The notes beneath the pieces are model-generated. The model had not been told where the DNA came from, did not search any database, and worked only from the letters and a program-made list of their open reading frames with translations. DNA of 64,000 nt from Sphingomonas sp. PAMC26645 (GTDB taxonomy: Bacteria > Pseudomonadota > Alphaproteobacteria > Sphingomonadales > Sphingomonadaceae), in contig NZ_CP039249.1 in NCBI RefSeq assembly GCF_004795835.1, forward strand, positions 988,501-1,052,500, written 5' to 3'. Positions 26,835 to 35,170 of the stretch are shown piece by piece (the stretch's first letter is position 1; each line of letters starts with the position of its first letter). The position numbers and the translations under genes were made by a program.

Positions 26835-27815
26835 TTAATCTGGAGCAATATCGCGCGGCGCGGACTCGGCATAGCGGCGCGCGATCACCGCGCAGGCGAT
26901 CAGCTGCAACTGGTGGAACAGCATGACGGGGAGCAGGATCACGCCGACCTGGGCGGGCGGGAACAGCACGCCCGCCATCGGCACACCCGACGCGAGGCTC
27001 TTCTTCGAACCGCAGAATTGCAGCACGATCGCATCCTCGCGGGGCAGCTTCATCAGGCGGGCAACGGCAAACGTCAGCCCGAGCACGAACGCGAGCAGCG
27101 CGGCGCACAGCAGTCCGATCAGGATCAGGTCGCCGATCGATAATTTGGTCCAAAGCCCCTCGACCACCGCGGCGCCGAACGCGCTGTAGACGACCAGCAG
27201 GATCGAACCGCGATCGACCACGGTCAGCAGCCCCTTGTTGCGCGTCACCCACGCACCGATCCACGGCCGCAACAGATGCCCGGCGACGAACGGCACCAGC
27301 AGTTGCAGCACGATCGCCTCGATACTCTCGATCGAGATCCCGCCGCTGCCCGAAGTGTTCATCAGCAGCGCGACCAGCGCCGGCGTGACGAGAATACCGA
27401 GCAGGTTCGAGAACGACGCGCTGCACACCGCCGCCGCGACATTGCCGCGCGCAATCGCGGTGAAGGCAATCGACGACTGCACGGTCGAGGGGAGCAGCGT
27501 CAGGAACAACAACCCGGCGGCGAGCGGTCCGGTCACGAACGGCAACGCGGTCAGCCCGAGCCCGAAGAGTGGGAACGCGACGAAGGTGATGGCCAGTACC
27601 GCGAGATGCAGCTTCCAGTTGCGCAGCCCCGCCCAGATCGCATCGCGCGACAGCTTCGCGCCGTGGAGGAAGAACAGCAGGACGATGCCGATATCCGCCG
27701 CATAGCCGACGATCGTCGCCATCTCACCGCGTGCCGGCAGAATGCTCGCCAGCACGACGGTGCCGAGCAGCATCAGGATGAACGGCTCGAAGACCGCGAG
27801 GAAACGTCCGATCAC
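26835..27815 (-). CDS. SBF-like (bile acid:sodium symporter family) transporter
   Basis: A 326-residue integral membrane protein with about ten hydrophobic segments, of the SBF-like/YfeH group of the bile acid:sodium symporter family. Supporting segments are FLHGAKLSRDAI, LLPSTVQSSIAFTAIARGN, CSASFSNLLGILVTPALVALL and VLQFCGSKKSLASGVPMAGVLF. The GTG start at 27815 overlaps the stop of the deaminase gene by four bases, with AAGG eight bases upstream, so the two genes are translationally coupled. The substrate is unknown; the pairing with a purine deaminase is suggestive but unproven. Confidence 0.85.
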   Translation of the reverse strand: MIGRFLAVFEPFILMLLGTVVLASILPARGEMATIVGYAADIGIVLLFFLHGAKLSRDAIWAGLRNWKLHLAVLAITFVAFPLFGLGLTALPFVTGPLAAGLLFLTLLPSTVQSSIAFTAIARGNVAAAVCSASFSNLLGILVTPALVALLMNTSGSGGISIESIEAIVLQLLVPFVAGHLLRPWIGAWVTRNKGLLTVVDRGSILLVVYSAFGAAVVEGLWTKLSIGDLILIGLLCAALLAFVLGLTFAVARLMKLPREDAIVLQFCGSKKSLASGVPMAGVLFPPAQVGVILLPVMLFHQLQLIACAVIARRYAESAPRDIAPD

Positions 27816-28834
27816 GGATGCGCCTTCACATAGGCGTCGAGCGTCGCGAGATGGCCGCTGAGCGCTTCGTCGTCGAGGAAGCTGCCCAGGAAGCTGTTGC
27901 GCGCGAGCGTCACGACCTGCTCGCGCGACAGGCTCTTCGCGCGCGCTGTCTGCCGGAAATTCTCGCCGATATAGCCGCCGAAATACGCCGGATCGTCCGA
28001 ATGGATCGTCGCGCGCAGGCCGAGGTCGAGCATCCGGTCGATCGGATGGTTCTCCAGCTTGTCGACGTTGCGCAGCGCGACGTTCGACAACGGGCACACG
28101 GTCAGCGTCATCGCGTCGCGAGCAAGCCGCGCGACCAGCGCCGGATCCTCCAGCGCGCGGTTGCCGTGATCGATGCGGTCTACCTGGAGGATGTCGAGCG
28201 CCTCGTGGATGTAGGCGGGCGGTCCCTCCTCGCCGGCATGTGCGCAGAGCATCAGCCCGGCATCCGCCGACGCCGCGAACACGCGCGCGAACTTCGACGG
28301 GGGATGGCCGACTTCGGACGAATCGAGCCCGACGCCGATGAACTGGTCGAGCCACGGCTCCGCCTGCGCGAACGTCTTGAACGCGTCCTCCTCGTCGAGA
28401 TGGCGCAGGAAGCTCATGATCAGCCCGACCGACATGCCGTGCTTGGCCTGCGCCTCGTCGATCCCCGCGAACAGCCCGCGTGCGACCACATCGAAGGGTA
28501 TGCCGCGGTGCGTGTGCGTCTGCGGGTCGAAGAAGATTTCGGCATGGACAACGCCGTCCTGCGCGACCCGGTCGAAATAGGCGACTGCCAGATCGCGGAA
28601 GTTCTCCTCGGTCTGGAGCACCGCAGCGCCCGCGTAATAGATGTCGAGGAAGGTCTGGAGATTGGTGAAGCTGTACGCCGCGCGGACGTCCTCGACGCTC
28701 CTGAACGGGATCGCGACCTTGTTGCGCTCGGCCAGCGCGAACATGAGCTCGGGCTCCAGGCTACCCTCGATGTGGAGGTGGAGTTCCGCCTTGGGCAGGT
28801 TCGTGATGAAGTCGTCGTTCGGGAAGGGGGTCAT
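27812..28834 (-). CDS. adenosine/adenine deaminase
   Basis: A 340-residue zinc deaminase of the ADA family, removing the 6-amino group from adenine or adenosine. The metal motif is H19-L-H21 in LPKAELHLHIEGSLEPEL; further catalytic motifs are CAHAGEEG, the IDHGNRAL segment and HSDDPAYFGGY. The HIEGSLEPELMFALAERN pattern fits the adenine deaminase (Aah1-like) branch better than classical adenosine deaminase, so I leave the gene symbol blank. AGGA nine bases before the ATG at 28834 sets the start. It heads a two-gene operon with the SBF-like transporter. Confidence 0.9.
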   Translation of the reverse strand: MTPFPNDDFITNLPKAELHLHIEGSLEPELMFALAERNKVAIPFRSVEDVRAAYSFTNLQTFLDIYYAGAAVLQTEENFRDLAVAYFDRVAQDGVVHAEIFFDPQTHTHRGIPFDVVARGLFAGIDEAQAKHGMSVGLIMSFLRHLDEEDAFKTFAQAEPWLDQFIGVGLDSSEVGHPPSKFARVFAASADAGLMLCAHAGEEGPPAYIHEALDILQVDRIDHGNRALEDPALVARLARDAMTLTVCPLSNVALRNVDKLENHPIDRMLDLGLRATIHSDDPAYFGGYIGENFRQTARAKSLSREQVVTLARNSFLGSFLDDEALSGHLATLDAYVKAHP

Positions 28835-28967
28835 GGTCCGTCCTGTCGCTTGGGTCGCGTCGACTGCAACCATTCCGCCCGCCACGCACTACCGCAAGTG
28901 CGAAAGCCGTTGCATGACAATCCTGTCACGTTACCGAGCGCCGATACTTACGCGAAGGACACCATCG

Positions 28968-29903
28968 ATGCCGACAGGATTGGTCGCACTGCTCGACGAC
29001 ATTGCCGGGATCACCAAGCTTGCCGCCGCCAGCCTCGACGATATCGCCGCGACCACCGGGAAGGCGGGCAGCAAGGCGATCGGCGTGGTGGTCGACGATG
29101 CCGCGGTCACGCCGCGCTACATGGTCGGGTTCGAGCCGAAGCGCGAACTCCCCATGATCTGGAAGATCGCGCTCGGGTCGTTCCGCAACAAGCTGGTCTT
29201 CATCCTGCCCGCCGCGTTGGCGTTGAGCGCGTTCGCGCCGTGGCTGCTAACACCGCTGCTGATGATCGGCGGCACGTATTTGTGTTTCGAGGGCGCGGAG
29301 AAGATCCTCGAGGCATTCGGCGGTGGTCATGCCGAGGAGGTCGTCGCCGAGCCGGTCGATGCCGCGACGCTGGAGGCGCAGAAGGTTTCGGGCGCGATCC
29401 GCACCGATTTCATCCTGTCCGCCGAAATCATGGTGATCGCGCTGTCGGATGTCGCGACCAAGCCGATCTGGGAGCAGGCGATCGTGTTGGCGCTGGTCGG
29501 GATCGTCATCACCATCGGCGTCTACGGCGTGGTCGCGCTGATCGTGAAGATGGACGATATCGGCCTGCATCTGGCGCAGCGCAGCAGCGCGGTCGTGCAG
29601 GCGATCGGGCGTGGGCTGGTGAAGGGCATGCCGATCGTGATGTCGGCGCTGTCGGTGATCGGCACCGCGGCGATGGTGTGGGTCGGTGGGCAGATCATCG
29701 TTCACGGGATCGAGGAGTTCGGGTTCACCGCCTTGCCGCACTGGATCCACGATACGGCGGAGGCTGCGTCGCATGCGGTGCCGTTCGCCAAGGGCGCGGT
29801 GAGTTGGGTGATGAGCGCGTTCTTCTCGGGGATCGTCGGGTTGATCCTGGGTGGTGCGATCGCGCTGGGCTTGCATGCGGTGAAGAAGCCGAAGGCGCAC
29901 TGA
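28968..29903 (+). CDS. DUF808 family membrane protein
   Basis: A 311-residue inner-membrane protein of the DUF808 (YedI-like) family. The start LVALLDDIAGITKLAAASLDD and the GKAGSKAIGVVVDDAAVTP block are diagnostic. About six to seven hydrophobic segments follow, including FILPAALALSAFAPWLLTPL and IVLALVGIVITIGVYGVVAL. The family has no established role. AAGGA 11 bases upstream supports the ATG at 28968. It diverges from the deaminase gene across about 130 bases. Confidence 0.88.
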   Translation: MPTGLVALLDDIAGITKLAAASLDDIAATTGKAGSKAIGVVVDDAAVTPRYMVGFEPKRELPMIWKIALGSFRNKLVFILPAALALSAFAPWLLTPLLMIGGTYLCFEGAEKILEAFGGGHAEEVVAEPVDAATLEAQKVSGAIRTDFILSAEIMVIALSDVATKPIWEQAIVLALVGIVITIGVYGVVALIVKMDDIGLHLAQRSSAVVQAIGRGLVKGMPIVMSALSVIGTAAMVWVGGQIIVHGIEEFGFTALPHWIHDTAEAASHAVPFAKGAVSWVMSAFFSGIVGLILGGAIALGLHAVKKPKAH

Positions 29904-29931
29904 CCGGGAGAGCACTGTCCGCCCTACCTTG

Positions 29932-29986
29932 TTCTCCCGCGAAGGCGGGAGCCCAGTCTGGGTCCCCGCCGTCGCGGGGAAACACG
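29932..29986. repeat. REP-like inverted pair
   Basis: TTCTCCCGCGAAGGCGGGAG and GGGTCCCCGCCGTCGCGGGG form two linked hairpins of the same kind as the element at 9702-9795. Confidence 0.6.
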
Positions 29987-30020
29987 TCGCGGTTGGGTAT
30001 GAAACGCTACCAACACCTAG

Positions 30021-30125
30021 CACCACCCCGGCGGAGACCGGGCCCAGTTGGGGAACGTGGCTAACTAAAGATGCGCTCTGTTACGGTGACTTTTCCGACT
30101 GGGCCCCGGCCTTCGCCGGGGTGGT
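30021..30125. repeat. inverted repeat (accaccccggcg family), one arm decayed
   Basis: The right arm GGCCCCGGCCTTCGCCGGGG (followed by TGGT) is identical to that at 13829-13851. The left arm, CACCACCCCGGCGGAGACCG, carries several changes. It lies 25 bases past the end of the S9 peptidase gene, which reads toward it. Confidence 0.7.
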
Positions 30126-30150
30126 AACGCATCCAGAAGGGGTTGATTCC

Positions 30151-32181
30151 CTACTTAGCCGTCCACTTCCCCATCCATCCCAGCACTTCCCCATACCATT
30201 GCCGCGAGTTCTTCGGCTTCAGCACCCAGTGGTTCTCGCCCGGGTTCACCAGCAACCGCGACGGGATCTCGCGGCGCTGCAACGCCGTGAACGTCGCCAG
30301 CCCCTGCGTGTACGGAATGCGGAAGTCCTTCTCGCCGGTGATCACCAGCATCGGCGTCTTCCACTTCGCCACATAATTGACCGGGTTCCATTTCTCGAAC
30401 GCCTGCGGGTCCTCGTAATAGGCTTTCCCGCCATGCTCCCATTCGTCGAACCAGAGCTCCTCGGTCTCGTACGCCATCGCGCGCGCGTCGAACACGCCGT
30501 CATGCTGGACGATGCACTTGAACCGATCGGGCCACTGCCCCTCGATCCAGTTCATCATGTAGCCGCCGTACGACGCACCGAGCGCACACGCATTGTCGGC
30601 GTCGAGCCATGCGAACTTGTCCGTCGCGGCAGCCAGCCCCTTCTTCAGATCCTCGAGCGGCCAGCCGCCCCAATTGTTGCTGATCGCATCGGTGAAACCC
30701 TGGCCGTAGCCGGTCGACCCGTGGAAATCGACCGCGACCAGGCCGTAGCCCGCGCCCGCGAACACGGCCGGATTCCAGCGATACGACCAGCTGTTGTTGC
30801 TCGATCCCTGCGGGCCGCCGTGGACCATGTACGCGATCGGCACCTTCCCGCTGGAACCGTACGGCTTCACCGCATAGCCCCAAACGGTGTCGGCGTTCGC
30901 GCCCTTGAAGTTGAACCGCGTGACCGTCGGCATGTCGATCCCGGCGAGCTTGGCGGCGTTGACCTGCGTCAGCCGCTGCGGTGCGCCAGTGCCAACACGA
31001 AAGAAATCGGCTGGTGCGGTGAGGCTGTCGATCGCCACTACGGGACCACGCGGCGTGATCGCGACCGCGGCGACATGCCCTTCCTGCGTCAGCCGCGTGA
31101 CCGCACCGCTTGTCGCATCGACACGGAACAGCGGCGTCTCCTGCGTGTCGTCCGCCGTCACGTAGAGCGACTTCGAGTCCGGCGCCCACGCGATCGAGCC
31201 GACCGACCGGTCCCAGCGCTCGGTCAGCGACACCGTCTTGCCGCTGGCGATGTCGCGCAGCGTCAGCACCTGGCGATCCGCCTCGAACCCCGGCCGGCGC
31301 ATCGCGAAATAGGCGAGCGTGCGGCCATCGGGCGACACGGTCGGGAGGTTGTCGGTCGCCTTGTTCGCCGCGGTCAGGTTGACCGGTGCCGCCGAGCCGT
31401 CCGCGGGCACCGAGAAGATGTCGAGATCGGTCGACAGCGCCTCGATCCGGCCGGCTTCGCGCAGCGCGAAATAGACGGTGCGGCCGTCCGGGCTCCACGA
31501 GATTTCCTCGCCACCGCCATTGGGCTTCGATGGCGTATCGCCGACCAACGCGCCGACCAGCGGAACGCCGTTTCCGGTCGCACCTGCGGCGGTCAGCGGC
31601 AACACGAACAGCTGCGAGCGCGTGCCATCGGCCCACGTATCCCAATGCCGCACGAACAGCTGGTCGTACGTCCGCCCGGCGCCCGCGTTCGGATCTTTCT
31701 TCACCATCGCCGGCTCAAGGCTCGGCGCGCCCGGCTTGCGATCCGCCCAGACGAGCAGCCTGTCGCCCGTCGGCGCGACCTTGAAGCCGCTGAACCCGCC
31801 CTTGAAGCTGGTGAGCTTGCGCGGCGTGCCGCCAGTAACGGGCACCGACCAGACTGCATCCTCGCCGCCCTTGTCAGAGGTGAAATACACCGTGCTGCCG
31901 ACGATCTGCGGATCGTTCTCGTTGACCTGCGGATCGGCGAGCAGCTTCACCGGCGCCGCACCCGGCGTGGTCAGATCGAGCCGCCACAGATCGTACCGCC
32001 CCTTGTCTGCCGCGAGATCGGTCTCGCGCTGCGCCCAGACTAGCCAATGCCCGTCCTGCGACGCGGTCGGCGCACCGACGCGGCTGAGCATCGTCACGTC
32101 GTCGATGGTGAGTTGCCGGGCGGCGGCAGGGGCACTCGCAAAGGCGAGCACGGCGAGGCTGGCGGAGAGCATGATCTTCAT
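30151..32181 (-). CDS. exported S9-family serine peptidase
   Basis: A 676-residue prolyl-oligopeptidase-family enzyme of the dipeptidyl/acylaminoacyl peptidase type. A signal peptide (about 1-21, ending APAAA) places it in the periplasm. The N-terminal two thirds form a beta-propeller (repeats such as APTGDRLLVWADRK, SPDGRTVYFALRE and SPDGRTLAYFAMR). The C-terminal alpha/beta hydrolase domain carries the triad S537 (GASYGGYM), D619 (GEKDFRIP) and H651 (GENHWVL). It removes or cleaves short peptides. It diverges from the exported chymotrypsin-like protease and the surface-signalling genes, leaving about 80 bases for both promoters. Confidence 0.92.
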   Translation of the reverse strand: MKIMLSASLAVLAFASAPAAARQLTIDDVTMLSRVGAPTASQDGHWLVWAQRETDLAADKGRYDLWRLDLTTPGAAPVKLLADPQVNENDPQIVGSTVYFTSDKGGEDAVWSVPVTGGTPRKLTSFKGGFSGFKVAPTGDRLLVWADRKPGAPSLEPAMVKKDPNAGAGRTYDQLFVRHWDTWADGTRSQLFVLPLTAAGATGNGVPLVGALVGDTPSKPNGGGEEISWSPDGRTVYFALREAGRIEALSTDLDIFSVPADGSAAPVNLTAANKATDNLPTVSPDGRTLAYFAMRRPGFEADRQVLTLRDIASGKTVSLTERWDRSVGSIAWAPDSKSLYVTADDTQETPLFRVDATSGAVTRLTQEGHVAAVAITPRGPVVAIDSLTAPADFFRVGTGAPQRLTQVNAAKLAGIDMPTVTRFNFKGANADTVWGYAVKPYGSSGKVPIAYMVHGGPQGSSNNSWSYRWNPAVFAGAGYGLVAVDFHGSTGYGQGFTDAISNNWGGWPLEDLKKGLAAATDKFAWLDADNACALGASYGGYMMNWIEGQWPDRFKCIVQHDGVFDARAMAYETEELWFDEWEHGGKAYYEDPQAFEKWNPVNYVAKWKTPMLVITGEKDFRIPYTQGLATFTALQRREIPSRLLVNPGENHWVLKPKNSRQWYGEVLGWMGKWTAK

Positions 32182-32264
32182 GGCGTGCTTGATAGGACGC
32201 TTGCGAGATCGCGCGCAATCACCTCGATCGCTTGTGTGAAAGCACCGGCTCAGATCATGGCGGT

Positions 32265-33584
32265 ATGACGCCTCAGATGACCCGCGCGCCCAGGATTTCG
32301 TCGTTCATGTTCACTATATCTGTTCGGTGGTTTCTGGCGGCGACGTTGCTCGCATTCGGGGCTGGGCCGGCCTCGGCGGCGCAGGTGCAACTGCCGGTCG
32401 ACGCGCTGATGCAGGATGCGGGAGAGTATGCGACCCGGTTCGGCGTGCCGTTCGACGAGGCGCTGCGACGGATGCGCGCGCAGGGCGACAGCGTGCCGGC
32501 AACCGACGCGCTGCGCGAAACCTACAAGGATCGCTGGGCCGGCATCGCGATCGAGCATCAGCCGAATTACCGCATCGTCGTGCTGCTGACCGGCACCGAT
32601 CCGGTCGCGGATCAGTCGGTGACAGCGGGCGGGATGGTCGTGCCGATCGTCTTCCGCACCGGCGCACCTGCGACGCGCGAAGCGGTGCTTGCCGCGATCA
32701 CGGCGTATCAGGCGAAAATACGCGAGTCCCTGCCGCACCCGCCCGGGCTCGGCGTGGACCAGCGGACGGGCGAACTGGTCGTGATGATCGCATCGGGCGA
32801 TGCCGATCTCGACCGCGATGGCGCGCTGCGCACCCGAATTGCGACGATGACCGGCGTTCCGGTGCGGATCGAAGCCGTTGATAAGTCGTCTGCGAACATG
32901 GCGCAGGATCAGGTCGTTCCGGATTCCACGCTCATACCCACCCCGGTAGAAAGCGGCGCGATCGAGGGTGGCGGGCGCGTCGTCGGGACGGTCGATGGCA
33001 AGCGTTATGCCTGCACGACCGGCTTCGTCGTGTCCGACGGCGTGCGCAATGGCGTGGTTACGGCAGCGCATTGCCCGGACACGCTCTCCTATGTCGGCAA
33101 GCGTCCTTCGGACGGTAGCCGCGAGGAGTGGCCGCTGGCGTTCGTCGGGCAATGGGGCTGGGGGTATCAGGACGTACAGGTCAACGTCGCGACGGCCCCT
33201 GACGTCGGCTACGCGCCGCTGTTTTATGCCGATACCGCCAAGACGCTCGCGCGGCCCGTCGCGACGTGGCGCTACCGCACGAGCACGCGCGCGGGCGACT
33301 TCGTGTGTCATCGCGGCGAGCGGACCGGGTATAGCTGCGCGGTGATCGCGATGGTCGATTTCGCGCCGGCGGGCGATCTGTGCGGCGGCGCGTGCCTGCC
33401 GACCTGGGTCGCGGTCGAGGGGCCGACGTGCAAGGCCGGCGACAGCGGCGCGCCGGTGTTCGAGGGCAGCACCGCCCTGGGCCTCGTCAAGGGCGGCACC
33501 TATCGCCGCGACGGGACGTGCCTGTTCTATTATTACATGTCGACCGACTATCTGCCGCAGGGCTGGACGCTGCTGCATCGATAG
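32265..33584 (+). CDS. exported chymotrypsin-fold protease with prodomain
   Basis: A roughly 439-residue S1-type serine protease. A signal peptide (MFTISVRWFLAATLLAFG, cleaved near PASAA) is followed by a prodomain of about 190 residues resembling that of alpha-lytic protease (GVPFDEALRRMRAQG onward). The catalytic domain begins near IEGGGRVVG. The triad is visible as H269 (VVTAAHC), D303 (GWGYQDVQV) and S394 (KAGDSGAPVF). Several cysteines (CTTGF, AAHC, FVCH, SCAV, DLCGGAC, PTC, GTCLF) suggest disulfides. ATG 32265 or 32307 could be the start; both leave the signal peptide intact. It is directly upstream of the sigma factor, FecR and receptor genes on the same strand. Confidence 0.85.
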   Translation: MTPQMTRAPRISSFMFTISVRWFLAATLLAFGAGPASAAQVQLPVDALMQDAGEYATRFGVPFDEALRRMRAQGDSVPATDALRETYKDRWAGIAIEHQPNYRIVVLLTGTDPVADQSVTAGGMVVPIVFRTGAPATREAVLAAITAYQAKIRESLPHPPGLGVDQRTGELVVMIASGDADLDRDGALRTRIATMTGVPVRIEAVDKSSANMAQDQVVPDSTLIPTPVESGAIEGGGRVVGTVDGKRYACTTGFVVSDGVRNGVVTAAHCPDTLSYVGKRPSDGSREEWPLAFVGQWGWGYQDVQVNVATAPDVGYAPLFYADTAKTLARPVATWRYRTSTRAGDFVCHRGERTGYSCAVIAMVDFAPAGDLCGGACLPTWVAVEGPTCKAGDSGAPVFEGSTALGLVKGGTYRRDGTCLFYYYMSTDYLPQGWTLLHR

Positions 33585-33688
33585 GTGGCGAGGCGGGTCG
33601 ATTGTGTCGCCCCGCCAAGCGCTGTACGTCCCGCCGGGAACACGGTGCCGCCGAGCGCCGATCGGCGGCCTATCGACACGGGCATGAC

Positions 33689-34201
33689 ATGGACTCCTCG
33701 GGCCTTGAGGCCGTTTTCATAGCAAATCGCGATACGCTGCTTCGGTTTATCCGCTCGCTCGGCGCGACCGATGCGGAAGATCTCGTGCAAGAACTGTGGG
33801 TGCGGATTCAGACTGCCCCGACCGGACCGATCGCGTCGCCGCTATCGTACCTCTACCGGATGGCGAACAACCTGATGCTGGATCGCCACCGCGCGGTGCG
33901 GCAGGCGGAGAAGCGCGATCGCGAATGGACCGAGGCGACGGGGGGACCGTCGCTCGACCGATCCGAGGAGCCATCCGCCGAACGCGTCGTGATCGCGCGC
34001 GAGCAGGCGGCGCTGGCGGAGTCGGCGTTGCAGTCGGTCGGCGACCGGGCGGCGCGGATATTCCGGCGCCACCGGATCGACGGGGTCGAGCAGCGCGTGG
34101 TCGCGGCGGAGTTCGGGGTGAGTCTTAGTACGGTCGAGGGCGATCTGCGGAAGGCGTATCGCGCGATGATCGATGCGAAGCGACGTTACGATGAGGCTTG
34201 A
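33689..34201 (+). CDS. FecI-like ECF sigma factor
   Basis: A 170-residue extracytoplasmic-function sigma factor. Region 2 is seen in LLRFIRSLGATDAEDLVQELWVRI and PLSYLYRMANNLMLDRHR. Region 4, with the helix-turn-helix, is in DGVEQRVVAAEFGVSLSTVEGDLRKAYRAM. Its placement ahead of fecR and a receptor with an STN domain marks it as a FecI-type factor activated by a surface signal. The ATG at 33689 has no strong ribosome-binding site. It lies 104 bases after the protease gene. Confidence 0.92.
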   Translation: MDSSGLEAVFIANRDTLLRFIRSLGATDAEDLVQELWVRIQTAPTGPIASPLSYLYRMANNLMLDRHRAVRQAEKRDREWTEATGGPSLDRSEEPSAERVVIAREQAALAESALQSVGDRAARIFRRHRIDGVEQRVVAAEFGVSLSTVEGDLRKAYRAMIDAKRRYDEA

Positions 34202-34234
34202 TCGCAACGTCTCCGTCTTCGGCTATAGGAGGCC

Positions 34235-35170
34235 ATGATGGTGGAGCATGACGACATCGAAGCACGCACGCTGAACGAGACCGCGCTGGACTGGGTCGTC
34301 CGGACCGGCAGCGATGCGTTCGACGACTGGCCGGCGTTCCACGCCTGGCTGGAGGCGGACCCGCGCCATGCTGCGGCGTATCATGCGATGTCGATGGATA
34401 TCGAGGAGATGGCGGCGACGGTGCCGCCCGTGCAGGTCGCGCCGATCGCGATGCAGCCTGCGCGGAGGCGCTGGCCGGTCTGGACCGGTGGAGCGATCGC
34501 CGCCTCCTTGGCGCTGTTCGTGGGGTATGAGTCACTTGAGACGCGCGCGCATCCCTATGCCGTCGAAACCGCGGCAGGAGCGATGCGGACGGTTCGGCTC
34601 GCCGATGGCAGCACGATCGCGATGGGTGGTGCGACGCGCCTTATGCTCGATCGCGACGATCCGCGGATCGCGACGCTGGAGCGCGGCGAGGCGATGTTCG
34701 TGGTCCGACACGACGACAGCGATCCGTTCGAGGTCAGCGTCGGCGGCGCGCGGCTTGTCGATGTCGGCACCGCGTTCGACGTGAAGCACGCGCGCGGCGA
34801 AACGCGTGTCGCGGTGTCGGAAGGCGCGGTCGACTATAATCCGGGACAGGGCGGCATCCGGCTCGTGAAGGGGCAGGGGCTGGTCGTGCGCGACGGCAAG
34901 GCGACCGTGACCGCGGTCGATGTCGCCAGCGTCGGATCGTGGCGCGACAGCGTGCTGGCGTATGAAGGCGCGACGCTGGCGGAGGTCGCGGACGACCTGT
35001 CGCGCGCACTCGGCGTCGACCTGCGCGCCGATCCGGGCGTCGCGAAGCGCGCGTTCAGCGGCAGCATCGCGACCGCCAAGCTGTCAGGCGATCCCCGGCT
35101 TGCCGCGCCGTTGCTGGGTGTCTCGATCCGCAAGCGTGGCGGTCACTGGGTGATGTCCTCCCGCTCGTGA
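34235..35170 (+). CDS. FecR-like anti-sigma/signal-transducing protein
   Basis: A 311-residue single-pass inner-membrane protein. The cytoplasmic N-terminal FecR domain (DWPAFHAWLEADPRHAAAYH) binds the sigma factor. A membrane helix lies at about 78-95 (VWTGGAIAASLALFVGY). The periplasmic FecR beta domain (GAMRTVRLADGSTIAMGG, RLVDVGTAFDVK) and a C-terminal region (LAYEGATLAEVADDLSRAL) contact the receptor's STN domain. A very strong AGGAGG precedes the ATG. The receptor gene overlaps its stop by four bases. Confidence 0.92.
   Translation: MMVEHDDIEARTLNETALDWVVRTGSDAFDDWPAFHAWLEADPRHAAAYHAMSMDIEEMAATVPPVQVAPIAMQPARRRWPVWTGGAIAASLALFVGYESLETRAHPYAVETAAGAMRTVRLADGSTIAMGGATRLMLDRDDPRIATLERGEAMFVVRHDDSDPFEVSVGGARLVDVGTAFDVKHARGETRVAVSEGAVDYNPGQGGIRLVKGQGLVVRDGKATVTAVDVASVGSWRDSVLAYEGATLAEVADDLSRALGVDLRADPGVAKRAFSGSIATAKLSGDPRLAAPLLGVSIRKRGGHWVMSSRS

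Noticed and set aside
29929..32043. A 704-codon plus-strand frame covering the S9 peptidase
   Set aside because: It begins in repeat DNA and reads antisense to a clear peptidase with all catalytic motifs. It has no features of its own.
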